A stretch of 64,000 nt of DNA, from NCBI GenBank assembly GCA_963970005.1, contig CAXAMN010013847.1, positions 101,400 through 165,399 on the forward strand, written 5' to 3'. This DNA is from Durusdinium trenchii (lineage: Eukaryota; Sar; Dinophyceae; Suessiales; Symbiodiniaceae). Shown here piece by piece: positions 32,438-44,400 of this stretch; within the stretch, counting starts at the first letter, position 1; every line of letters starts with the position of its first letter. The notes beneath the pieces were generated by a model that was not told where the DNA came from, did not search any database, and saw nothing but the letters and a program-made list of their open reading frames with translations. The translations under genes were made by a program, and so were the position numbers.

Positions 32438-35400
32438 GTATGTTCAGATGAGATCCTACCATATCCTGCTTCAGCTGGACTACTTCAGGTGCCAATCTTT
32501 GTCGTTCATGACGGACATAGTCTTAGCATGTTCCAATTCCTCCCGCTGGCAGCAATTTTGCAGGTGGAGGTAGAGCTAGGCTAGTTAGAGAGTCCCTTTG
32601 CAATGTCGCTATCGAGTCTATCATCACCTTTGGCTGAAGCCTGGTCCAAAAGTGATACCTTGACCAGCCGGGCTTCAAAGGGTAAGTTGACGATTATCCC
32701 CAACAAGAGCATCACCCGTGAAGACTTGATTACCAACGAAGAGTTGATGGCCCCTGTTTTTAAGCACTTGGGTTTGAGAACTACGATCGACAGCATCTCT
32801 GAGCACGTGGAGATCTTCATGTATTGGGCTGGTCCCAGGGGCAAAAACCAAGTCAGTCGACCCTCAACTGCACACCAATATTTTAATACAATAAAGTATA
32901 CCATATGTCATTGTTTAACCTTTGATGCTTTGATGGTACCTTGAGAATCAGGATCCTGTCAAGCCACCTAGGCTCCACTGTGCGCACAGAAGCTTGGAAG
33001 ATCAAGCGGATGGTTTCAATCTTCAGCCGTCATGCGAAGCGCGGGCACTTCCCCAGGGATCTTGCGATCCGCCGTATCTACAGTTCAGCGGACATCCCTT
33101 TGCCATCTGACTGTTCCCAAACTGCGTTTTTCCAGATTGAATCAAACCAGGGAATATAGGTTTGCTACAAGAACGCCCGCCTGCCCAGGTTCCCGCGGTT
33201 CCCGCGACCCTTCACCTTCTTGCTCTGATGATCACGATGAAGCTTCAGAGAGTTCGTTGGCGACTACTGCTGCTTGGCCTATCTTGGCCCCAGATTGTAT
33301 AGCTAGCTCAATGGCTCAATATCCCATGGATCTAATCTACTCAGGATGAGGAAGTGGATGTGGATGAGGAATCGGAACCTGCAAAAGATGGTGATGAGTC
33401 AGGTAGGGGCCCTGCAATGTTGCCATGGGATACGAGTGCAAATATAGCAAATTTCAGCTAAAGGCCTTAGGATAATATGTCCTCACAGGTGGGTTGGAGG
33501 ATGTATCCTAACGCCTTTCACCCTTGGATCCTTCACCCATGTTTCCTTCTACCGAGCTGCTATGTGCAGGTGTTAGGGAGAAACTGGCTGAGCTCAAGGT
33601 CACCTCAGCTGTTCCAACACCTTCTTCGGTCACGGCCACCCCTTGTCCGTCTCCACGTGGAGTCTTGATTGCAAGTGATCAGTGTTCATGGGACATAGGA
33701 TGGACTGACTGAACATGTCCCAAATTCATCAATTTATCCATGTGGTTTTCAATGTTTTTCCTAAGGACCTCCAAGATTGGATTTGCCAAGTACTGAGAAA
33801 ACGTTCGCACATCAGCTTACAATGCAAGAAGGTCGTTTTGAATGCCTAACTTGTGGATGCATTTCCAAACAGGCTGAAAGCATCCTCTCTCAGCCCTGCA
33901 CAAGACGTGCAGATGTGACCCGCGTGAGTCCTCACAAGCTAGATCTTGACCCGAAGGTGAGGTTGGTCACATTTTGCCCTGACTGGCCAGCAAAGGTTCA
34001 GGAAATGATTGGGCATAGGCTTGATGAGAACTGGGAACTTGTCCTACAAGATGGGTCTTTGATTCGGTTGGTCGTCTCTGCACAGGGTGACCTGTGCTGT
34101 GATCGGATCCCAAACCCTGAGGATTTTCCTGTGATGATTGGGGCTGTTTCCAAAGAACAGCTGTTACAAGAAGAACTAGTGGAACTTGAACTGCAGGAAG
34201 CTCTTTTGGAAGAAACCTTGGTTCTAGAGGACATGGAACGGCAGGCATCTCAGGCAAAGGTTGTGTCCAGCAAAGACTGCGCTTCAACCACTACACCTTC
34301 CAGTGGTGTGGCATCTTCAAGTGGTAACTTGGCACAATCACCTATGCATCAATCTATGTTCGAATCTATATGATTTCAAATTGAACCAATTCAATCTCTC
34401 AACACCATATGGGTTGAATTAATCTGCAGAGGTAAAATGGTCATGGACAATCTGGACACTCTCCCTTTCGATGGCACCATGGATGGAAGCATCGTCTTTG
34501 CTGAATCCCAGGCCTGAATTTAAAGCCCATGCATGTTGACCTGATACCATCAGCCACTGTTTGATCATCCCCCACTGTTCTTCGATTCAGGAGCCAAGCG
34601 CAATGCCTCCCAAGAGGTTCGTGGATATCATGGTCAGTCCTTGTGGAGAGCCAGGGCCTGGGCCAGCAGAGGGCAAATTGAATGAGATGAATCCTGCTGT
34701 AGTCCGGGAACTGATGCATCAGGGTATGTCAAAGGAGGAGGCCCTGAGTGTTGAACGGACACGGCGCCTAGCAATGTGTTCCAGCTCAATGGGTGCTGGC
34801 TCTACTCTTGCACCCCCTGTTGCTGCTGATGGTGCCAGCCCTGTGGGTTCATCTCCTGCAGCCGCAGATGAACCCAATGGTGAACCCAAATCAGAGGAAC
34901 CCAAAGGTGAGACCCTTGAGGAAACACAGAAGTCCAGAATGCGGTGGACAAGAAAATGGAGGAGGAAGCAAAAGGTGAGACTGTTGAGGAAATCACTGAA
35001 GACCAGAATTTGGAGAAGGAAAACAAAGGTGAGAGCACTGAGGAAACCGCAGAAGCCCAGAACGTCGAGAAGGCGGACAAGAAGATGGAGGAGGAAGTGA
35101 AAGGTGAACATCTTGATCAGGAAATCACTGAAGACCAGAATGGGCAGAAGGTGGACAAGAAAATGGAGGAGGAAGTCAAAGAGGAAATCGCCGAAGATGA
35201 GAATGGGGAAATGGTGGAGGAGGAAACCAAAGATGAGACGACTGATGAAGACAAGAGGACATTGTACTATGAGGAGTGCCCAGGAAAAGGTGGCGAAGAA
35301 GGACACATGTGCCGTCCAAAAGTGCTGGAGACCCTGCCAGTGATCTCTCCCAAAGACCAGGTCACCCAGAAGGAGAAAGGCAAGAGAAAAGGGAAGGGTG

Positions 35401-38400
35401 GCAAGAAGCGCAAGGCTTCCAGCGATAAGAGTGAGGAGTCAGACAGTGCTGAAGAGGAGGAAACCAAAGCCAAACCAGCAGCCAAGTCACGAGCGAAGAG
35501 TTCCAAAGAAGCAAAGGTGAAGGCTGAGGAGACTCATAAGAAGCCTGAAGCAAAAGGGAAGGCAAAGAAGACAAAAGCAGAGAAGATGGCTGCTGAGCCT
35601 GAGGTGGCTGCAAAAGAGAACCAAAAGAAAAGGACAAGATCGAAGAAGGATGCAAAAGAAGCTGCAGCTGCGGAGGAGAAGGCAGGAGGGAATGAGGTAG
35701 AAGCCAAAGAGCTGGTTGACAAAACCAGGAAGAAGAAGAAGATTGAGCATGAGGAAGGTGAGATGGAGAAGGTTGCCAAAAAGACACGAAAAAATGAGAA
35801 GAAGGTGGCAAGTGAACCGGAGGAAGCAAAGGATGCAAAAGAACCCACGGAAAGGATGAAGAAGGACACCAAGCGGAGGGCTGAGGTGAGTGATGAGGTT
35901 CGAGAAAAGAAAGCTCAAAGGAGCCGCAAAAGTTCAGCTTATGTAGCTGCGAGGAAGAAGGCCTTGGATGCAGGCCTTTCTGAGGAGGAAGCCAAGGAGA
36001 AGGGACGGGAGGTGTCTAAGCTACAAAACTATAGAACTTGGAATGCCAACCTTTCACACATCATGGTTCTTTGGGGCCACAAATCCTACCCATGTCGCCG
36101 CTCAGGCCTACCACTCCACCGAGTGATGGGGTTCTTCTATGACATCGCCGTGGTTGACCGGGTTTGTCTTTGCAACGAACTGGCTGTCCAAACTTGGCCA
36201 GTGTTGCAGGGGTATGGGGTAGCTCACGTGAACAGTGTATGCCAAAGGCATGTTGTGCGCAGCAGCCTTCGTGTCTCTAGCTGGCAGCTGTGAAACATGT
36301 GAATGTCTACAGGATCTCCAATGGTGAGAAAAGAGCAGGGTGAATGGTGAATTGTTTTTGTTCATGTGTCGCATCCTTCGATGTGGGTCTTGCTGACTTT
36401 CTCTCTCCCTCTCTCTCCCTCTCTCTATTGAGTTTATACAGCTGGCGTTTGCCACCCATGCCAGGTGCTAGATGGTCCTCACTGAGCGGTGGGCCTTGCG
36501 AGCAGCCAGCTCTGGAGGTGCTTCCCTGCCTCAGCCATGCCGGACATGTCAGCCCAGGAACTTCAGTCCATGTATATATATATATATAGGGATTTATTTT
36601 GCTAGCTCTCAGCAGTGGCCTGCAGTTTGGGCAGCTCTTGACTCAGCATACAGTGGCCTGCAGTTTAGGCACAAAGCGGCTTCATACCGCCCAACCAGCC
36701 ATGGAGAGTGAATCGCTGGTGGTCAATTTGGGTCATGTGAACGCGCCCAAGGCTAGATCTAGCTCCATGTGGTGAGGTTCAGTTCAAGTGTTGAAGATTT
36801 GAAACCATATGCGATTGAGTCCTGCTTCTTGTTTTTTCATCCTGATCAGATATTGGTGGGCATTGTCCTTCTCATGATGTGGTCTACCAATCTGCCAGCT
36901 ATACAACCTCGATTTCACCTACTTGACTTGTTTGCTGGGGGCGCTGCTGCCACCAAAGTCTGGAGTCTTACTTAGTATGCTACTCTGGAATGTTGTAGTT
37001 GTTATCTGTTTTTGTTTTAATGGACGGCCCTACAGCTCAGGAGAGCTCATGGATACCAATGTGCAACCATAGATGAAATGTATTGCAAGGGCGAAAGGAC
37101 TATGGACTTCCTATCCCCTGCTGGATGGCTGTTCCTCGAAGAATTTCCTTTCTTGCGTCAGCATGGCCAGCAATCCCATCCCCCATGGCCCACTCAACTA
37201 AGGCTTGTGCTGTGGGCAGTTTTATGCGAGTTCCCGGAAGCAGTGAACCTGATGGGGCCAGAGTGTGGGTCATGGGGTGTACCGGCAAGAGGGACCTCGT
37301 TGCGTACAATGATCAATGCGTTTGGAGCCCTCCACCTGCCCTTCGTTTCCAATGCTGACATGACAGTGAGTAGGAGTCATGGCCTGCAGGTTCAACTCCA
37401 TTTATCTATATTTATATGATGTTGTGTTTTTCCAGTTGCTGTGTCGGCTAGCCAAGGATAGTTCTTTTGGGATATGTCATTGTAGCAAAGCATTGCTACC
37501 TAGTATTGGAGCAGCCTGGGGGCTCACTTCTGAAGAAGCACTGGCGGTGGGAGAAGTTTGTGAACGAAACCATTTATGTGTTTTAGATGAAATATGAAAT
37601 GGTCAAACTTTGATTTGGGTGTGTGAACAAATCCTACCTATATATAGTTCCACTGAGGTCTATGAATGCAGGTTCTGGATGATGTTGCTGGGGGCATCGT
37701 CGAGCAAACCCACGGAAGTTTATTCAAATGGTTCTTGGATAGCTGGCCTCAATGTTGGACAGCTCACGAAAAAGTTCAAAGAGCAGAACACCCGACTTCA
37801 AACAACACGTGTGAGCCCTAGATATGGTACCATTCTTAATGGGCTTATTTGTCAAATTGGCCCCTCAGGCCGCTATACCAACAAAGCTGGTCAATGCAAA
37901 TTTACTGGAACTGCAGGGCTGAAGCAGTCAGCGTCTAGGTCTTAGTATCCAGCCCAATTACATTTTCCCACTCAGCCCAGCCCCCAAGCTGCCACACATG
38001 CCACACGCTCTTCTCAGGTGCTATCCTGAAGGCTTCGCACGGAAGCTCCTGGAATGTTTTGCAGGACGTCGAGGTCTCCCAGGACACATGAGACACAAAC
38101 ACCCTGTTGATGTTTCCCTGACTGATCGGCAGCTGTTCGAAAGAATGAGTTTGACTGATCCATGGATTGATGCATCCATGTGTGAAGTGTGGAAATACCT
38201 GTATCATAACAAACACGTGGTCATTCCTGAATCGTGGACTTCTACCATGGCTGACTTTGACAAAGAGCTCACTGCCCTAGCTTTCTGGTCGCACAAGTGC
38301 TTTTTAACCTGCTGGTCATGATCATTGCTATACTTTCTATATCTTTCTATTTGATGGCCCAGGTTTGTGTTCCTGATCGTGAACGGGAGGAATACAACCG

Positions 38401-41400
38401 CTCCTGCTGCTAATTCATGCAAATTTCCATATTAAAATTCATGATGATTGCTAAATGGGTTTTTAGACCCATGGCAGCCAACTTTAGCTAAAATGCTCGA
38501 GCGCAAATAACCGCCAAACGAGCGCAAATCCCCGCAAAAAAACGCAAAAAGCCGCAAATCCAAAAGTGTATCAAACCTAGTCGATGTAATTGATAGGTTT
38601 GCTATGATTTGTTGATGTCTGTGTAGAATCTGGGTCAAGTACTATGCCTTTGCCTGCAACCTCTTGTGACACGTTAGTGAAAGGGATTGCTATGACCATG
38701 GAACCTGGGGTGCCTGATGCTGCTGTGGAGATGGATTTGGCTACCAAAATAGCAGCACCTAATCTGGTATATATATGCATGTGTGAAACTTCTGAATGGT
38801 GCATGTTAATATTGTGCATATACACGGACTGCTTAGCCCAGGCATCAAAAGCTAGGATTGCTGCAATGCAGACCCGTCTGTCCTCTTCGAAGAAGGACTG
38901 CGACAATATTGCCTCTGGAGTGCCAGGTGTCTTTTGTTTGAGGGATGCTTGCATAGGGTGGGCCCCCCCAAAAGAGTAGACTTGAATCTTCAATGCATGC
39001 AGTGGCCTGCAGGTGCTCCTACGATTGCTTCCAAGACAGGGGAGTTTGTAGCTGGCAATCGTCTCAAGCGTTTGGCTTCAGCAGCTACTATTCCAAGTGG
39101 TTCTTACAGCTCATTTGATGAAATGAAAATTGACTCTGCTTGGAGGGTAGATGCACACCAGGCTGAGAAAAAACAGCGACTTCCTGAAGTTTCAGTCCCT
39201 GAGTCACCTGCTCAGGGTGTCACCAGTCCAGGTGAGAAGTCTGTGATCGCCGAGGCACCTGCAGAGATTGTACCAGAGTCTCCAGGGAAGTGTGGGCTTG
39301 GTTCGAGGGATGCTGATGGGGTGGATGATATTCCTGTGGGATATTCCCCTGGATCAACCCAGAAGGTAAAGGCAAAGCCTGCAGTCATTCCAGAGAATGC
39401 TCTCAACAAGTTTGACAAGTACTACTATCGGAGCCTAGCTGGAATACAGTTCTTGCAAACAATTCGATAATTTGTTATCATGCCCATATTGTAAGACACA
39501 GCTTTCAAACTATACTCATTGCCCCAGGATCCGACGCTATTGTGATACCACAAGCAAGAAGAAGGTCACAGCGTCCAAGGAATGCCTAGAACTTTGGAAA
39601 AATCAAGCTGGGCGTCTTTTGGCTTTATAGTGGCCCAACCTGACCCTTTGGTTTATGTGTTGTTGTTTGGAAGGGTCTTTCTGCCGCCACAGGTGACAAG
39701 CTCAAGGAGCTCTTGCAGAAGTTTGGCAACTTCAAAGATGTTGAGATTGCTGTGAAGAAATGGACCAAGCGCACCCAATCTGATGGGCAGCAGGGGCGCT
39801 GGGTCACGAAGTCCTATTTGGCTGAAACTTGCTCGTATACGAAGATATCTGGCTGCATGTATAGATAATATATATATATATATTATCGTATGGTTAGAGG
39901 GTCGAACCTACATGTGCTATAGAGTCTACCCCCAAGGCCTATGATCGAAGCCTCATGGAAGTGGGCTGCATCACGCAATTTGCTTCGAAAAAACCCAGTG
40001 CATGGTGAAGAAGAAGCCAAGTTGGTTTTGGCTGAAACCTTTGCTAATGAGAAAGAGAATGGAGAGATGATGGAATGGGAAGGTCAAGCGGAATGTGAGG
40101 ATACAAGGGGGTCTGGGTGGGTATGTCTGACTAACTTGCAAAACTGAACACCGTGTCAATTGTTATGCCTTGGCAGGATGCGGATGGCACACTCCTGGGA
40201 TCGCACCTGATTCCTGATGATGAATTCCCAGCTGTTCCTGATGGCAATGCTGGTGACTCTGAGACTGCAATCAAAGAGGCTACGGCAGCATCCTTGGCAA
40301 AGACTGCTGGAAGTACCAAAGGGTAACTGGATATAGTACAAGTCACAATCTGATTTGTGAATTTGTCTCTGATGTTTTTTGTCGACTCTGCAAAAAAAAA
40401 CAGTACCATACAATTTCATCGATCTCTTGCGGGCTTTCTTAGGCAAGTTGTTTTCCCCTCTCTGCAGAAGAACGCGTCACCATTCAGTATCCTTCCGGCG
40501 TTCATCAAATGCTTGGGTGTCAAGATTGACAATGCAGTTGTTCAACAGGACCGTTGACTTCAATTATAATTTGATTTCCAGTATGCACCACACCATGTTC
40601 ACACCACCTTCTTGCTACTACCCCATCTGCAGGAGAAGCTGGAGAAAATGAACGTCGCACGCGCTACAGAGATTCTTGGACCATTTTATGTCATGTTTGG
40701 CAAGGATCGATATGACGTATGATATATGCCATATATGTAAGATAAAATCCAAGTGTTTTCCCATGACTCTCTTCACCATTTGTGTTTGCAGTGTGACCGC
40801 TGAGGATGGCAACCGCCATTTCCCGCCTTGTGAAGACCCTTGAAGGGAAGTACAATAGTCTCAGTGAGAAGGAGGCTGACTACCTGGCAGCAAGTGATTC
40901 GAGGTGTGGGTGTGGGCCACTGATGCTTCAAAATACTATATATATAGACTCTCAATGTCTTTTCAAAACATGTCCAACCAATTGTGTGATCACTGCATGT
41001 AAATGCATTGGTGCCAGTTCGTTGGAAGACAAGAAGAATGCGATCATGACTGATTTTGCTGAAGTCACCAAAGCTGATGTAACACTGAACAACTATCTCA
41101 CCCGGAGCAAGAACCTTTTCTATATATTTTCAAATATTTTCTGTTGCAGTCACTTTATGCTCATGAGTCTCTACAGAAATTGTTGCGCCATCCTTTGGAT
41201 GATTGTATGCTTTTTTGCCTCCTTCCTACTGCCTTGCCTTAAGGAACATCAAGTCGGCACCGAGTGTGAAGGGCAAAGGTGCTGCAGAGAAGACTGAGGG
41301 TGGTGGCCCAAAGCGAAAGCCGCGCGCAAACAAATCTGAGAAGGCTAAGGCCTCTAAGACCAAGGAGTCTGGCAAGGCTAAGGCCAAGAAATCCAAGGAA

Positions 41401-44400
41401 TGATTGATGCACTTTTTTGGGGGCATGGTGGTAACAAAATGCCACATGTGTTAACTTAACTTTGACAGGGGATTGCTGGAGTGTTTCTAAACACTCCGCT
41501 TCCATCCAAGTTGATGGATGATAGCTGCACCGGATCAAAATTCGATATGTGGGCATGGTGGGCTGTTCCTTCTGGTCAGGTGTGAACGCTCTTCACCCCA
41601 CCCGACACCCTGATTGATTTGATGAGTATATATATATATATACACGATATATGAATATGTCAGCTAGAATGTTTTCGGTTATCTTTGACCCCCTGGTAGG
41701 CCTGGAAGATAAGCTAGAATGTTCTGAATTATCTTGGACCCCCTCGCAGGCCTGGAAGATGAGCAGGGTCACGTTGATTCCGGAGGCCGGCCTGGCTCAG
41801 GTGCAACTTTTTTTCCCAGATCGCTGTTAAAACTTTGACAGGGGATGGTGAATCTTCAAGTGATGACCTTGCTGCGGCACTAGTTCAAGATGCAGAGCTA
41901 GGGGTTTCTGGGACCAAAGAGTTCAACATATACACAATAATACCAGCTCTTAAATTACACAAGTGGCCCGGCTGAGGCTGCATCATCAACTGGTGTGATA
42001 CGGATGGCGGCTGTTGCAGCCAAGAGGGACTGGAAACTAGGCGTTTGTCAACATACTTGAAAGTGAATATATATATATAGATAAAGTTTGATCATTATAA
42101 ACAACAGCAAAGGGGTTAATTTCGCTTTTGACCATGTTGTCCCTGAAGGTGTCATGGACCCGAAGGTCAACAAACTGGCTCGTTTCAGGGGAACAAAGAG
42201 TGGAAAAACTGGTAAGAATGCTTCTCGAGATTTCCATCGGTTTTTGCGGAGAGAGGGGAAGATGTTCAATGTCAAGATATCAACACCTGAGATTCCTATC
42301 CGGCGGAAAGTTCGTGGGAAGCATGGAAGGCGTTGCAGTCATGAGTTCATGGAGAAGCACCCTTGCCTATACCTGTCTAGTTGGATCGCATCCATCTTTG
42401 GAAACTGTCCCAAGTTTCTGTTAGGTGGCCATGATCCCCGGACTGCAAAGGGGCTCTTGCAGGCTGAGAACATGTTGAAGGAGTTCTGGGCTAACTTTGC
42501 TTCGGTGCAGCCCTCCCACCCCATTTTCGAAAGGAGCCCTCAAGAGCAAATGCGAACATTGCCAGTGGCTATACATGGAGATGAGGGCCGGGGTTTGGGG
42601 AAGGTCCCAGTGTTGGTACTTTCCTACCAGTTGCTGATCCCCTACACTGGGCCCAACCGCCTGAATTCCACAACGTTACTGGGTTGGATTTAGTTTAAGC
42701 TTTGATGGGTTCTCCAAAATTTACTTGAGCCTACAAGATTCTATTCCAATGGGCAGGGGATCTCATGTTGAGGCATTCGTTCACCACAAGATTGTTGTTC
42801 AGCTTGGTTCCATCAACATGGTATTGCAAAGATGATGCAACCGTCGACAGCTTGCACGAGCACCTTGCGAGTGATTGCGTGGATCTTTTCCATAAGGGTG
42901 TATCTGTCAAGGTTCATCACCAGAAATGTTTGGCCACCCTTGAACATGTTTTAAACTTCAGGGATTATGATCTGTTGGAACTATTTCCCCAACAACCATC
43001 CTCCCATATAGGTTGGTGATGATGAGACAACTTGGTTCGTGGCGGTGACTGGATGCAAGGGGGAACTGGCCGTGGGTGCGGAAGGCATACCACCTCGCAA
43101 CTGGCTTTCGATCTCTTCGAATATGTCACTTGTGTCCATCCCAGGTTCCCTGCAGACATAATTCAGTTATGTTTATATGTTCTTTATGTTGTGTGTCCTC
43201 TTTTTGCTACATAGGCTGTGCAACCATCATGAATATCTTAAGGAGTGGTGGGATGTAAGTCGAGAAGGGCAACTTCGTACATGGGCAGGAGGAATCCCGA
43301 CACCTTTCAAACTCAACAAGGTTTCCCCTTTGAGGTCAATCCCTGGATGTGATACACCAGAATGCATACGGCCAGACCTCATGCACAATTTCAACATGGG
43401 TGTTGGTGGAGAACTTTCCGCCAGTGGTTTGATGGCAGCATGTCGCATCTCTATTTTTGGGGAAGACCGCCGATTTCAATCCCGTCTTGATCGTGCCCAT
43501 GATTCTTTTCATGAATGGTGCTCCCAGAATCGCAAAACAGCTTCGATCAAGTCGTTTGAACTGAAGAAGTTCAAAGCCAAGACGACCCTTGCAGATCAAT
43601 TAACATATGTTTTTGATTGAGCAAGTTAAAAAATCTCAATCCTGTATGGTTCTTTCCATGCCTTTCCCATTCCCAGTGCTGCCTTGTAAGGAGCGCCGAC
43701 TTCCCGCAAGGAACTGGTCGGGCCCATGACACTGCCTTGCTATGCAAGTGGCTGGCATGGGAGTTGAACAAATGGGGCTCGCATGATGTTGTACTTTGAC
43801 TATACACTTGTGTTTTGGTAGGCCCTGAAGATTGAACCAGAAAACTTGGGGAATGGATTGATGTTTGATGTTGGGTTGTGGTTTTAATGACCGCTATACG
43901 AAAACCAAAGGATGCGGGAGACATTGATCTTCTGGAGCTTCTGAAGTGGACATTGAACAGTGCCAACAGCTTTTTCTCTGGTCTTCACAAAGAAGGCATC
44001 TGGTTGAATCAGAATTGTGCCCGCTCAATTTTGGAGCATGCTTTCAATAGCTCGGAGTCTTGATTGCAAAGCTGCATTCATTTGCCCAGTGCTGAAACCA
44101 TAACCTGGGCCCATACAATAGTGTTTGTCGCACCCTCCATCTAAGGAAGGCTATGCGGGATTGGCATCTCTTTGCGCATCTCGGGGCTGGGCCCTATTTC
44201 GGATTCGCCCCAAGCTGCACCTCTACACCCACACCCCGATTCTTAACAATCGTGGTTTTGACTTCCACAATGGGGAAATAGATAACTGTTTGATCCTGGT
44301 ATTGGTCGACTTGATCCATGTTTGGCTTGTTGCCCAGGAGAGCCATGGAGCTACAACTTCTTGCTACATCCAATCCAAACGAGAAGATCCTCTCCCCACT

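Noticed and set aside
34719..35306. 195-codon minus-strand frame rich in Phe and Leu, membrane-protein-like
   Set aside because: It is the mirror of the Lys/Glu repeat (AAG/GAG read backwards gives Leu and Phe), not a gene.
35362..35918. hydrophobic minus-strand frames resembling multi-pass membrane proteins
   Set aside because: Same cause: antisense of the Lys-rich exon.
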